Positions 25,224 to 34,117 are shown, numbered from the stretch's first letter. The stretch is DNA of 64,000 nucleotides from Paenibacillus sp. (GCA_023512345.1 JAILZT010000020.1:1-64000), one strand, 5' to 3'. The notes: generated by a model from the sequence alone, not told the origin. Program-made: numbers and translations.

Positions 25224-25251
25224 TCTATTGTGAATTTTTCATATGATGAAA
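25224..25251 (-). repeat. 28-bp dispersed repeat, copy 2
   Basis: Identical over 28 bp to 12426-12453 and, like it, placed about 10 bp after the stop of a minus-strand gene (here mobB). Confidence 0.7.
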
Positions 25252-25260
25252 GTTTGTAAA

Positions 25261-25815
25261 TTAATATCGTTGTTGGTTCAAAAGTAGGGAGATCCCTGAG
25301 ATATCGTTGATATCAAATTGCGGTGTTCCTGATGGTTTCTGTAAGGCTACTGAACTCTTCATTGACTCCCAGACCACTACAGCAGATACGGATGATAATG
25401 ACAATAATTCAAGCCCATTTGGATCATGAATCAATACGACTTTGGGATAATGCTCATGCTTGAAGCCTTCGACCAAGATATAATCATATCCTTGAAAAGA
25501 CTTAACCAGTTCCTGAAGGCCACTTCCCTGCTCCACTATTCTTGCAGTCCGATTCCCACTTGTAATAGCGACAGCATTTGCCCCCGCCTGCCGTTGTCGC
25601 CATGTATCCGTATTGGGATGATCCATCTCAAACCCGTGGTGATCATGCTTAATTACGGCTACTGTATAACCTTGATCCCGCAACCGCTCAATTAAAGCGC
25701 AGACCAAGGTAGTTTTTCCACTGTTTTTATAACCCACGATCTGCCAGACGTTCGATTTGTGAGAACCCGCGGTGGATCGACGATTACGGCGAATTCCGCT
25801 TCCTCTTGCTGCCAT
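25261..25815 (-). CDS. mobB: molybdopterin-guanine dinucleotide biosynthesis protein B
   Basis: GTP-binding partner that helps attach GMP to molybdopterin. The Walker A is GYKNSGKTT after WQIV, followed by IKHDHHGFEMDHPNTDTWRQRQAGA and ILVEGFKHE, the MobB signature. A basic N-terminal tail (RGSGIRRNRRSTAGSHKSN) precedes the domain. ATG 25815 has AGGTGG upstream, but an earlier TTG at 25836 with GGAGG is also possible. It is co-transcribed with moeA, 60-odd bp upstream. It serves molybdoenzymes such as the nitrate reductase encoded at the right edge. Confidence 0.92.
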   Translation of the reverse strand: MAARGSGIRRNRRSTAGSHKSNVWQIVGYKNSGKTTLVCALIERLRDQGYTVAVIKHDHHGFEMDHPNTDTWRQRQAGANAVAITSGNRTARIVEQGSGLQELVKSFQGYDYILVEGFKHEHYPKVVLIHDPNGLELLSLSSVSAVVVWESMKSSVALQKPSGTPQFDINDISGISLLLNQQRY

Positions 25816-25878
25816 TCTGCTTCTTCCACCTCTCAAGCCAGAACCGCCTCCAATTTGTCATTCTTATTACTGTATCTA

Positions 25879-27159
25879 TTAACCCTGAATTTCACCTGGC
25901 AGCTTCAAAACTTTTATCTTAGCTCCGGCAGCTAGTCCCCGTTCCTCCGGCGGTACGATAATTAGACATTGACTGTCTTTTATAGTGACCATTACCGAGG
26001 ATTCATCAATTTTCGCTGGAAAAGCATAAAGGATTCCTTCACGGATTTCCAGACGTGCACGCACAAAACGAGTGTAATTGTTAACTTTAGAATAATCCTC
26101 ACCCAGCGTAGCGGTCCATTCAGGTAAATAAGGATGTAATGTACCCTGCATCAGACCAATAACAGGACGGGCAAATAACTGAAATCCTACAAAACAAGCA
26201 CCTGGATTACCGGATAAAGCGAGTAACAGTTTGCCTCCTCGAACAGCCGCAGTGGTTACACTCCCCGGTCTCATCGTTACTTTATTGAACAGCATTTCAG
26301 TACTCTTTTCGCGAACCAAATCACCCATCACGTCATAATCACCAACTGAAACTCCGCCCGTTGTAATGACGATATCATAGGTTTCTAAAGCCATTTGCAC
26401 CTTATTCCGGGCCAGCTCCAAATCATCAACAATTGCTCCAAGTAAGACAGGCTCACCTCCTGCCTCTCTAACTAGTGCCTCCAGCATTGGCGAATTGCTG
26501 TTACGAATTTTCCCAGGCTGCAGGGGTTCATGTACCTCAAGCAGTTCTGTTCCGGTAGCAAAAATACCTATCTTAGGCCTCCGATGAACCTTAACGGAAG
26601 GAACACCAAAAGCCGCCAAAACAGCAATATCTCCCGCAGAAATGAGAGTACCCTTAGGTAACACAGGCTCGTCCTGACTAAGTTCAAACCCACAAGGTGT
26701 AATGTTTCGACCGGCCGTCTGAGTTTTGCGTATGCCGACGTATGTTTTTCCATCCGTAATCCGAGTCTCTGTAATTTCAAGCATGATAACAGTATCTGCA
26801 CCAATAGGCACCTGAGCCCCCGTCATAATCCGCGCTGCTTGTCCAGTGGTAATGTCAACGGAAGGTACAGCCCCACAAGGAATATTATCTACTACCTCTA
26901 ACCAGACCGTATTCTCACTGTTGCAATCCACGGTATCTGCTGCTATTACTGCATATCCATCCATGCCAGAACGATTAAATGCAGGAAAAGGATGTGGTGC
27001 TGAAACGGACTCTGCCAAGTAACGACCGCAGCTTTGACTGAGCGGCACGAACTCAACTTCTAGTATCTTGGCATATTCGCACACTCTTGCTTGAGCCTCT
27101 GGGACTTGAAGTGCTCTGCGCTGAAATTTCTCTTCACTCAAATCCTGATTCCTTTTCAT
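25879..27159 (-). CDS. moeA: molybdopterin molybdenumtransferase
   Basis: Inserts molybdate into adenylylated molybdopterin. Domains in order: MoeA N-terminal (LAESVSAPHPFPAFNRSGMDGYAV), MoCF-binding (GIFATGTELLEVHEPLQPGKIRNSN, then TTGGVSVGDYDVM and ALSGNPGACFVGF) and MoeA C-terminal barrel. About 427 residues is normal. The ATG at 27159 is preceded by GGAGGATGAGGG; an upstream ATG at 27171 touches the GGAGG. A structured leader lies upstream (27245-27286). Confidence 0.95.
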   Translation of the reverse strand: MKRNQDLSEEKFQRRALQVPEAQARVCEYAKILEVEFVPLSQSCGRYLAESVSAPHPFPAFNRSGMDGYAVIAADTVDCNSENTVWLEVVDNIPCGAVPSVDITTGQAARIMTGAQVPIGADTVIMLEITETRITDGKTYVGIRKTQTAGRNITPCGFELSQDEPVLPKGTLISAGDIAVLAAFGVPSVKVHRRPKIGIFATGTELLEVHEPLQPGKIRNSNSPMLEALVREAGGEPVLLGAIVDDLELARNKVQMALETYDIVITTGGVSVGDYDVMGDLVREKSTEMLFNKVTMRPGSVTTAAVRGGKLLLALSGNPGACFVGFQLFARPVIGLMQGTLHPYLPEWTATLGEDYSKVNNYTRFVRARLEIREGILYAFPAKIDESSVMVTIKDSQCLIIVPPEERGLAAGAKIKVLKLPGEIQG

Positions 27160-27244
27160 AATAACCCTCATCCTCCGTTCTATATCATCAGCATTATTTT
27201 AACATGGGTATCCATGAAGCGGGTATCAACTTCTAGTAACAAGA

Positions 27245-27286
27245 AGAAACGGCTGCGCCGTCCTTTTATGGACGGTATCCGTTTCT
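27245..27286 (-). promoter_or_regulatory. strong hairpin in the moeA leader
   Basis: AGAAACGG pairs with CCGTTTCT, and inside it CCGTCC pairs with GGACGG around a TTTTA/T loop. It lies about 90 bp before moeA. On the minus strand it is followed by TCTTG, not a clean U-run, so it may be a leader structure rather than a terminator. A separate inverted repeat AAAGTATA...TATACTTT occurs at 27302-27326. Confidence 0.55.
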
Positions 27287-27336
27287 CGTAGAAATATAAG
27301 AAAAGTATACTGAAATTCTATACTTTCTGATATTTT

Positions 27337-27363
27337 AAAAAAACGCGATCATCATGATCACGT
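27337..27363 (-). terminator. terminator of the psp operon
   Basis: On the minus strand ACGTGATC, loop ATGAT, GATCGCGT (one G-U), then TTTTTTT. Sits just after the DUF4247 gene. Confidence 0.8.
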
Positions 27364-27386
27364 CTTTTCCCTATAGCTACCCTATT

Positions 27387-28124
27387 CTAACGCCTTCCCC
27401 TTCGCCCGATTCGCCCCGTTCGATATCGGGTTTGAGGTCTATTGATTCTTGTGCGTGGAGCGTCATATCTGCCAGAGCCGCCCCTATCGCGTGAAATACC
27501 TCCTGCAGGAGTCCCCTGCTTAGAGCTATTAGGACCTCCTGACACACTGACGCTGTTACCACGGCGTGTTAATAGGCCATTTCGTACAACCGTGATCGGG
27601 GGTGCAATCTTCTTGTCCTCTTGAGTGGGGACTCGGTATGAACCTTGCCTAGGTTTATAGACATCCCTGGTACCATATCCCCGGTAAGAACCCATACCAT
27701 AAGGAGAATTGAACAAACTGCCGATCAGTCTTGCAGTCAGATACATTTGCAGGAAGCTTGTATCGTAATTATCCCGAACATACTGCTCGGAATCGATCTC
27801 AACCAGAGTGTCCTCAGGTTTTTGGATATCCTGCTGCAAATGGTACCACTGGCTGCCATAAACTAGAAACATGCGTTCATTATTTACGGGTGAAATTTGA
27901 TCCGGTATCTGTTGTGAAGAGAATGTATCGGCTACTGCAGTGACGGATTGATCAGCTGCCCTGTATACATACGAAGTCGCGTTACCATTACGATTTACAG
28001 ATTCAAGCGGGTAGATCTCCTTAACATTTGGAGCCCCAGCCCCAGCCCCACATCCACTGAGCAAAGAAACCAACAGTCCAAGCACACATACGATTTTCAG
28101 TAAGCGTGAATACACGCCGTCCAT
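27387..28124 (-). CDS. DUF4247-like lipoprotein with Arg/Gly-rich tail
   Basis: About 246 residues. Signal peptide and lipobox VSLLSGCGAGAG (lipid Cys at about 25), then a domain with NYDTSFLQMYLTARLIGS, typical of DUF4247 proteins. The C-terminal 60 residues are Gly/Ser/Arg-rich (GGISRDRGGSGRYDAPRTR, then RTGRIGRRGRR), a disordered basic tail outside the membrane that may bind wall polymers or lipids. ATG 28124 has GGGAGG 6 nt upstream. Last gene of the PspA-DUF350-DUF4178-DUF4247 unit. Confidence 0.8.
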   Translation of the reverse strand: MDGVYSRLLKIVCVLGLLVSLLSGCGAGAGAPNVKEIYPLESVNRNGNATSYVYRAADQSVTAVADTFSSQQIPDQISPVNNERMFLVYGSQWYHLQQDIQKPEDTLVEIDSEQYVRDNYDTSFLQMYLTARLIGSLFNSPYGMGSYRGYGTRDVYKPRQGSYRVPTQEDKKIAPPITVVRNGLLTRRGNSVSVSGGPNSSKQGTPAGGISRDRGGSGRYDAPRTRINRPQTRYRTGRIGRRGRR

Positions 28125-28136
28125 GAACACCCTCCC

Positions 28137-28643
28137 TTAGGAAGCCCGGATCACCTTTACATCACCGGGGATCACTTTCTCGCCTTCATACAGCATAAAC
28201 CGTCCGTTCTGCCATTCAATACGCAGCAGGCGGAAATCATCCGTCTGATACTGCCACACATGCTGATCCCCGCCGTTCATAAATGGAGTCTGGCCAAGGA
28301 CCACAACATGACCTTCGTATTCTTCCTCGAGAAAAAATACATGATCATCCAGCTCGAGTGTAGTGGGTACTTCAGCGGGATTATCCAATCGCCCATCAAT
28401 CGGTTTGTACAATCCATATTGTAGCTGTTCCCGCTCCTCAATATGCAGATAAGAAATGTGAATTCCATCACGAAGCGTCAATACTACGGCATTACGTCCG
28501 CGGTTATGTGTCCGGCCTGTCACCTCATACGTAACTAGAGATACTTCACAAATATCTCCAGGAGCTAGTTGCAGCATGCTTTTTTCCACAACAGGAGGTT
28601 CCGATTTGGAGAAAAGATTACCTATACGTTTCCACATACTCAT
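28137..28643 (-). CDS. DUF4178-domain protein
   Basis: 168 residues. FSKSEPPVVEKSMLQLAPGDICEVSLVTYEVTGRTH is the start of a small beta-rich domain, continuing LDDHVFFLEEEYEGHVVVLGQ and WQYQTDDFRLLRIEW. This is the DUF4178 pattern often found beside PspA and DUF350 genes. No membrane segment; probably on the inner face. Biochemical role not known. About 13 bp from the DUF4247 gene. Confidence 0.82.
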   Translation of the reverse strand: MSMWKRIGNLFSKSEPPVVEKSMLQLAPGDICEVSLVTYEVTGRTHNRGRNAVVLTLRDGIHISYLHIEEREQLQYGLYKPIDGRLDNPAEVPTTLELDDHVFFLEEEYEGHVVVLGQTPFMNGGDQHVWQYQTDDFRLLRIEWQNGRFMLYEGEKVIPGDVKVIRAS

Positions 28644-28684
28644 TTACCATCAACCTTTCTATATATGCTTCTGCAACCTCAGAT

Positions 28685-29089
28685 TTATAAAAAAGCGGAA
28701 ATGATTAGAGCCCCCGCCAAATGCAGGGTACCCGCGAATAGACCATAGCCGATTTCGCCTTGCTGAGTACCATGATCCAAATTAATCCTGCCCCATTTAC
28801 TTAGTAGAACACGAACAGATCCTTCCAGTATAAGTAAGAGAAAAAAGGAAATCACAGAAACAATCAGCGCTTCACTTAGTTTACTGGAGGTAGAGATTGA
28901 GGACGATAATATGTAAGCCTGTGCTAACAGCTTCAGTACGAAACGAGTAGTCACCGCCAGATTACCCTTCTTCATTTCCTCTAAATCGTGGTAACGGGTG
29001 AATAAGGAATCTACAAACATGAGCACAAACAACAGAACAGCTGCACATAACGTCCACACAATCATGGAAACCAATAATTGGATATCCAC
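28685..29089 (-). CDS. DUF350-family membrane protein
   Basis: About 135 residues with four hydrophobic segments (ASMIVWTLCAAVLLFVLMF-like first helix, then a helix starting FVLKLLAQAYILSSS, SVISFFLLLILEGSV, and a last LFAGTLHLAGALIISAFL). DUF350 proteins are paired transmembrane repeats tied to PspA-type stress systems. I chose the GTG at 29089, with GGAGG 8 nt upstream, over an ATG at 29122 that lacks one. Confidence 0.82.
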   Translation of the reverse strand: MDIQLLVSMIVWTLCAAVLLFVLMFVDSLFTRYHDLEEMKKGNLAVTTRFVLKLLAQAYILSSSISTSSKLSEALIVSVISFFLLLILEGSVRVLLSKWGRINLDHGTQQGEIGYGLFAGTLHLAGALIISAFL

Positions 29090-29214
29090 TCTTATAACCT
29101 CCATTAGCAGTTTCACCTGCATAGATAAGGCGAAGACGAGACGTTAATGCTGTCTCTTCTTCGCCGGGGAACTTAAAGCTGTTGAAAGCTTATTAGTAAT
29201 ATGTTATTGCTTTT

Positions 29215-29883
29215 TTATTGCTTCTCATACTGCTTCATCAAGGCTGCAAGTTCATCGTCTACTGCCGAATCCTTGTTCAACTTCTCGAACTCATCGTCAA
29301 GTGATTTGTTGCCTGAGCTCATCTCATTACTGGCTTCTGCTTGAGCTTCAGCTTGCAGCATTTTGTCTTCCATACGTTTCAGTCCCGCTGAAGCCGAATC
29401 AGAGCTGAACCCGCTCATTGCCTTGTTAATTTCCGTTTGTGCCTTGGCAGCATTATAACGGGCCACAAGGGTTTCACGTTTATTTTTCATTTGGGTGAGC
29501 TGTTTGCGCATCTCATCCAGCTTGCCGCGAAGGTTATCCGCTGAAGCTTTGTTCTGGTCGAAGCTGGTCTTGTATTCTGCAAGCTTAGCCTCAGCTGACT
29601 TTTTCTCTTCCAATGCGCGGCGGGCTAGATCCGCATTGCCTGCTTGTGCAGCTGCATGTGCTTGTTGGTTGCGCTTATTAGCCAGTGCTTCTTGTTCTTC
29701 ATAAAGCTGTTTGAATTTCTTTTCAATAGCAATTTGGGCAGCTACCGCTTTTTCGGCATCCTCCAAATCCTCTGTCATATCACGGATGTATTGGTCAGTC
29801 ATTTTAATCGGGTCTTCTGCTTTGTCAATAATGGAGTTAACGTTAGACATGGTTAGATCACGCAATCTTTTAAAAATCGACAT
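29215..29883 (-). CDS. pspA: phage shock protein A / IM30 family protein
   Basis: 222 residues, almost entirely helical coiled coil: IFKRLRDLTMSNVNSIIDKAEDP (amphipathic N-terminal helix and start of the PspA/IM30 domain), then AEKAVAAQIAIEKKFKQLYEEQ and long Ala/Glu/Lys-rich coils. PspA binds stressed inner membrane and supports it. The short C-terminal SAVDDELAALMKQYEKQ follows a Ser/Asn linker. It heads the unit; GGAGG lies before ATG 29883. Confidence 0.93.
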   Translation of the reverse strand: MSIFKRLRDLTMSNVNSIIDKAEDPIKMTDQYIRDMTEDLEDAEKAVAAQIAIEKKFKQLYEEQEALANKRNQQAHAAAQAGNADLARRALEEKKSAEAKLAEYKTSFDQNKASADNLRGKLDEMRKQLTQMKNKRETLVARYNAAKAQTEINKAMSGFSSDSASAGLKRMEDKMLQAEAQAEASNEMSSGNKSLDDEFEKLNKDSAVDDELAALMKQYEKQ

Positions 29884-29953
29884 TGTTCATTCCTCCAAAA
29901 GATAGTTTAAAAAAACTTATTGGTATCTTTTACGCAGAAAGTTTCATACCGTT

Positions 29954-30292
29954 TCAAATATGTTGCATTAAATATAAATCAACCTTATCATTGACAATTT
30001 TACCGACTTCCAAGATGCCCTCTTTTGAAAGATTGTCATAGTGAATCCCCATCACAACAGTCACAGTTCTACGTGTAGCGCCTGCTACTCTCATAGCTAT
30101 TGCCTCAGTAAGGGTATGCTCTTTGTGATGTGGAACGGCGGAGGTTAACACTTGGATATTCTCTCCATCCACATAGGCAGTGCTAGCCGCACCGATATGT
30201 CGAACGCCTCCGGTAATCAGAAGCAGGATATCCAGACCGACCATCGTCTCGGACAGTTCTATATCATCTGGATGAATTAGCGAAGTATCCAA
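29954..30292 (-). CDS. LpdD-like small protein
   Basis: 112 residues. LLLITGGVRHIGAASTAYVDG, then SAVPHHKEHTLTEAIAMRVAG, with conserved-looking His residues (RHIG, PHHKEH), matches small proteins resembling LpdD, a partner or flavin-chaperone-like subunit of UbiD-type decarboxylases. No ubiD or ubiX gene is in the window. It starts at TTG 30292 with GGAGGGAG upstream, between pyrD and pspA. Assignment is moderate. Confidence 0.55.
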   Translation of the reverse strand: MDTSLIHPDDIELSETMVGLDILLLITGGVRHIGAASTAYVDGENIQVLTSAVPHHKEHTLTEAIAMRVAGATRRTVTVVMGIHYDNLSKEGILEVGKIVNDKVDLYLMQHI

Positions 30293-30327
30293 AGCTTAAT
30301 CTCCCTCCTCATTATATTAACCGATTT

Positions 30328-31260
30328 CTACACAATTCCACGAATTTCATCCAAACTACGAATATTTTCCTGGATCATGAACTGTTCCAGCTCTTCTACA
30401 AGCTCACTGCCTGCCCGTAAATTCATGAAGTTATAAGTACCAACCTGCACTACCGTAGCACCCGCCATAATAAACTCAATGATATCTGTTGCTGAAGTGA
30501 TTCCACCCATGCCGATTACAGGAATAGTAACTCTTTTGGCAACCTGATGAACCATCCGAAGTGCAACTGGTTTAATGGCAGGGCCAGAAAGCCCTGCGTA
30601 CAGGTTGTGGAAAACACTGCTTCTACGGCGTACATCGATCTTCATCCCAGATATGGTATTAATAAGCGAAACTGCGTCCGCTCCTTCTTCCTGACACATG
30701 AGAGCCATCTCTGCGATATCTTCAGCATTCGGAGACAATTTGACTGCCAGAGGCAGCTTAGTCGCCTGTCGAACAGCACGAACTACTTCTTGCGCAGCAC
30801 ATGTCTTCACGCCAAAGGCAATGCCACCCTCTTTAACATTCGGGCAGGAGATATTCAGCTCAATCATATCCACTGCCTTGTTGCCAGCAAGACTTCTCTT
30901 GTCTGCATCCTCCTGGATCAATTCAGCCCCTCGTACATAATCAACTAGCGTATTTCCGCCTAGGTTAACCATACGAACCGTATCAAGAGTTTCCCAGTAT
31001 GGACATTCTTTCTCCAAAAAGGCAGCTACTCCCGGATTCTCAAGCCCAACACTATTAAGCATCCCCGAAGGGGTCTCAAATACCCGGGTTCCTGGATTTC
31101 CCGCTTTGGGATTTAACGTAAGCCCTTTTCCGGAGATTCCTCCGAGCTTAGTAACATCATACAGCTTGCCATATTCCCGCCCGAAGCCAAAGGTTCCAGA
31201 GGCCATCACGATAGGATTTTTAAAATGGACTTGTCCAATATTTGCGCTCAAATTAATCAT
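30328..31260 (-). CDS. pyrD: dihydroorotate dehydrogenase, class 1B catalytic subunit
   Basis: Oxidises dihydroorotate to orotate in pyrimidine synthesis, passing electrons to FMN and then to PyrK. Blocks: NPIVMASGTFGFGREY, NLGGNTLVDYVRGAE, ELNISCPNVKEGG with catalytic-site Asn/Cys, AVKLSPN and GMGGITSATD. ATG 31260 has GGAGG 9 nt upstream; a longer frame to 31323 is antisense-like and lies inside pyrK. It overlaps the pyrK stop by 8 bp. The Cys in ISCPN is the class 1 catalytic base. Confidence 0.94.
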   Translation of the reverse strand: MINLSANIGQVHFKNPIVMASGTFGFGREYGKLYDVTKLGGISGKGLTLNPKAGNPGTRVFETPSGMLNSVGLENPGVAAFLEKECPYWETLDTVRMVNLGGNTLVDYVRGAELIQEDADKRSLAGNKAVDMIELNISCPNVKEGGIAFGVKTCAAQEVVRAVRQATKLPLAVKLSPNAEDIAEMALMCQEEGADAVSLINTISGMKIDVRRRSSVFHNLYAGLSGPAIKPVALRMVHQVAKRVTIPVIGMGGITSATDIIEFIMAGATVVQVGTYNFMNLRAGSELVEELEQFMIQENIRSLDEIRGIV

Positions 31261-31975
31261 GGAAGACCACCTCCTCTGCCAAAAAGACAGGACCATCCGT
31301 ACAAGCCTTCCGCTGACCATCACGGCAAGAGACGCTGCAAACCAAACAAGCTCCTATACCACAAGCCATCCGATTCTCCATGGACAGATATACGTTCGTT
31401 CTACTACCTGCCGATTCAGCAGCGATACTCTTTAACTGCGCTGCCTTAAGCATAGGATGAGGTCCGCATACAAAGATATGGTCATAGTCCGAAAAATCCA
31501 CACTGTCTAAAATTAAACCACCTACATCTACCGTCAGTTGACCCGCGTGGGAACGAAATTCCTCAGTCTGAAAAGGTTCACGGCTAAAGCCCAAATATAC
31601 GTCACAGTTCGAAATCTCTTGTGCACAATATAGTAGAGGAGCAATTCCAATTCCGCCTCCAATTAGAGCAACTCTTCCTTCTACTTCGGGAAATCCGTTA
31701 CCAAATGGACCTTCTAGGCCAATAGCATCGCCCTGTTCCAATTGGGAGAACAGCTCTGTGCCTTCACCTACTACATGGTACAAAAAATCAATGCTGTTAT
31801 CGTTCACAACATTTATACTAATGGGTCTCGATAAGATCGGATAGGCTCCCCACGCACGCAGCATGTAGAATTGACCCATCTTCCCCCCATTTCCTCCCTC
31901 AACTCTGAGGCGATATACTCCATCTGTCAGCCGCTCGTTACTTATCACCGTTCCCACGTTATCAAGCTCCTTCAA
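31253..31975 (-). CDS. pyrK: dihydroorotate dehydrogenase electron transfer subunit
   Basis: FAD/[2Fe-2S] subunit that links PyrD to NAD+. 240 residues: flavin-binding RPISINVV, GPFGNGFP, GGGIGIAPLLYCAQ (NAD site), HIFVCGPHPML, and the cluster cysteines in MACGIGACLVCSV ... ACTDGPVF (C-x4-C-x2-C-x11-C). The rest of the pyr operon is not here, so this pair is detached in this window. Confidence 0.93.
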   Translation of the reverse strand: MKELDNVGTVISNERLTDGVYRLRVEGGNGGKMGQFYMLRAWGAYPILSRPISINVVNDNSIDFLYHVVGEGTELFSQLEQGDAIGLEGPFGNGFPEVEGRVALIGGGIGIAPLLYCAQEISNCDVYLGFSREPFQTEEFRSHAGQLTVDVGGLILDSVDFSDYDHIFVCGPHPMLKAAQLKSIAAESAGSRTNVYLSMENRMACGIGACLVCSVSCRDGQRKACTDGPVFLAEEVVFHD

Positions 31976-32043
31976 ATTTAATCTTATTAACCATGCCTTA
32001 GAAGAAACTTAATTTCTGTGACATAATTCACACTGAGAGAATC

Positions 32044-33078
32044 CTATTTTCTTTTCCATACCCCACGTTCATATGGTTTTGGCACATCATTTACTCCACC
32101 CAACGCCTCTTCAGCATGCAAGGCCCAATAAGGATCGCTAAGCATTCCTCGTCCGATAGCTACGAGCTCTGCTTGTTCTTCATTCACAATCGACTGTGCC
32201 TCTTGAAAGGACTCAAGACGCCCTACAGCTATAACTGGTACCTGCAACCCGCTGCGGATATATTCCGCAAGATCAACTTGATAAGCGGGTCCTGCATTAG
32301 GTCCGCCATTAGAACCGATAGGTCCTTCACCACCCGAAGAAACATGGAACATATCGACACCGGCTGCTTTATACCGACGGCAGATTCCAAGGGCATATTC
32401 AGCGTCATAGCCACCCTCTACATATTCCTTAGCCGATACCCTCATCAACAGAGGCATATCTGCAGGCAGTACTTCTTTGACCGCCGTAACAACCCGCTCA
32501 CCGAACAATGCGAGATCGGATCCGTATTTATCTTTTCGAATATTGGTTAATGGGGAATGGAACTGATGAATGAGATAACCATGAGCACCATGTATCTCTA
32601 CAGTGTCAAAGCCTGCTTCCACGGCTCTTCTTGCCCCTTCACTAAAGTCTTCAATCAATCCCTCAATACCCTCAATAGTTAGGGCTTCCGGGGTCTTGGA
32701 TCGTTCGTCAAAAGGAATGGCTGAAGGTGCTACTGGCGGTTCTGCATCCAACGCCTTACGACCCGCATGACCTAGCTGGATGCCGATTTTGCCACCATTA
32801 GCATGTACTCCTGATGTAATTTTACGAAATGACTCTATATGTTTGTCGCTCCAAATTCCAGTATCCTTATTGGTTATTCTGCCATCAGGATGTACACCCG
32901 TCATCTCCACAATAATAAGTCCAGTGCCTCCAACGGCACGGCTTACATAATGAACGTAGTGCCAGTCATTAGGGATACCATCCTGAAGCTCCACAGCATA
33001 TTGGCACATTGGAGGCATGACAACCCTATTCTTAAGTCTCATACCCTTCAATTCATATGGGGTGAACAAATCCGTCAT
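32044..33078 (-). CDS. namA: NADPH dehydrogenase, old yellow enzyme family
   Basis: 344 residues, close to YqjM/NamA. FMN-binding N-terminus FTPYELKGMRLKNRVVMPPMCQYA (with the Cys of the CQYA motif that tunes flavin), IQLGHAGRKA, EIHGAHGYLIHQFHSPLTN (paired His that bind the carbonyl substrate), RVSAKEYVEGG and AIGRGMLSDPYW. It reduces activated C=C bonds of enones and some nitro compounds. Monocistronic in appearance. Confidence 0.93.
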   Translation of the reverse strand: MTDLFTPYELKGMRLKNRVVMPPMCQYAVELQDGIPNDWHYVHYVSRAVGGTGLIIVEMTGVHPDGRITNKDTGIWSDKHIESFRKITSGVHANGGKIGIQLGHAGRKALDAEPPVAPSAIPFDERSKTPEALTIEGIEGLIEDFSEGARRAVEAGFDTVEIHGAHGYLIHQFHSPLTNIRKDKYGSDLALFGERVVTAVKEVLPADMPLLMRVSAKEYVEGGYDAEYALGICRRYKAAGVDMFHVSSGGEGPIGSNGGPNAGPAYQVDLAEYIRSGLQVPVIAVGRLESFQEAQSIVNEEQAELVAIGRGMLSDPYWALHAEEALGGVNDVPKPYERGVWKRK

Positions 33079-33262
33079 TCTGCTCTACTTCCTTCCGTTC
33101 TATAAAAGGTGACTAGGAAAATACTCCTGTTCCCATAGTATACACGCATTAATGGGATCAAGAAATATTTGATCATACAAGTAACGCAGACATATTTTAG
33201 TTCGGGATTGGGGATAACAACGGAATAAATGGTCTATTTATGCTCTTCAAGGAGGGACAGGG

Positions 33263-34075
33263 ATGTCAATAAAGCTTATAAAAAAGGTTTTGCTTTTACT
33301 AGTAATCAGCTTCATAATATCAAGCTTTCCTGCTCCATCTTCAGAGGCCATTCCGGTAACCCGTAAAGGATCGGTGTTAATATCGAAACAGGATCACCAG
33401 AAGATTAAAAAAAAGCTGACTATGAGCCAGTTGATCCGCAAATATCCTGGAACCATCAAAACAAGGGGGCCGCGTGTAAAATCCATAGCGCTCACATTTG
33501 ACGATGTCCCTGATCCCAGGTTCACCCCGCAGCTGCTTGATGTATTGCGCAGGTATCATGTAAAAGCAACCTTCTTTGTTGTGGGCAGTCGGGCAAAAAA
33601 ACATCCTGATTTGGTAGCTCGAATAGTCAGAGAAGGCCATGCTATCGGTAATCACTCTTATAGCCATCCCCAGTTCAGAAAGCTTCGAATGAAGGGATTT
33701 AGGAACCAAATCATCCGAACAGAGAACATCATTCAGAACTTAGCTGGCTATAAGCCCAAGATGATCAGACCTCCTTATGGAGAAATCACCGAAGAACAGG
33801 TGAAATGGGCAAAATCCAAAGGGTATATACTGATCAATTGGAACGTGGACTCTCAAGATTGGAAGGGTCTCTCTAAGGAGGAGGTGAGAAATAATATTCT
33901 GTCTTCTGTCGGTAAGGGTGCTATCATTCTCCAGCATGGCGGCGGCGGAGAAGGCAGCCATTTAGAGGGCTCTATACAAGCACTTCCGGAAGTAATTACA
34001 TACATGAAGCAACGTGGCTATACGTTTGTCACAGTTCCTCAGTTACTTCATGTCCCCAAAAGCATCGCTAATTAA
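33263..34075 (+). CDS. polysaccharide deacetylase
   Basis: 270 residues with a signal-like hydrophobic N-terminus (about 8-26) ending near PAPSSEA, so exported. The NodB domain starts at about 75: IALTFDDVPDPRFTPQLL (motif 1, TFDD), HAIGNHSYSHPQF (motif 2, H-S-x2-H metal ligands), IRPPYGE (motif 3), NWNVDSQDW (motif 4) and IILQHGGG (motif 5). Likely removes N-acetyl groups from peptidoglycan or a related glycan. Convergent with the LysM/3D gene. Confidence 0.88.
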   Translation: MSIKLIKKVLLLLVISFIISSFPAPSSEAIPVTRKGSVLISKQDHQKIKKKLTMSQLIRKYPGTIKTRGPRVKSIALTFDDVPDPRFTPQLLDVLRRYHVKATFFVVGSRAKKHPDLVARIVREGHAIGNHSYSHPQFRKLRMKGFRNQIIRTENIIQNLAGYKPKMIRPPYGEITEEQVKWAKSKGYILINWNVDSQDWKGLSKEEVRNNILSSVGKGAIILQHGGGGEGSHLEGSIQALPEVITYMKQRGYTFVTVPQLLHVPKSIAN

Positions 34076-34103
34076 AGATGACCCCACTAAATGGGGTCAT
34101 CTT
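34075..34103. terminator. bidirectional terminator
   Basis: Perfect 11-bp stem AAGATGACCCC / GGGGTCATCTT, 7-nt loop, between convergent genes; a T-run (GCTTTTTTT) follows about 10 bp later. Confidence 0.85.
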
Positions 34104-34117
34104 GGAAAGTGCTTTTT

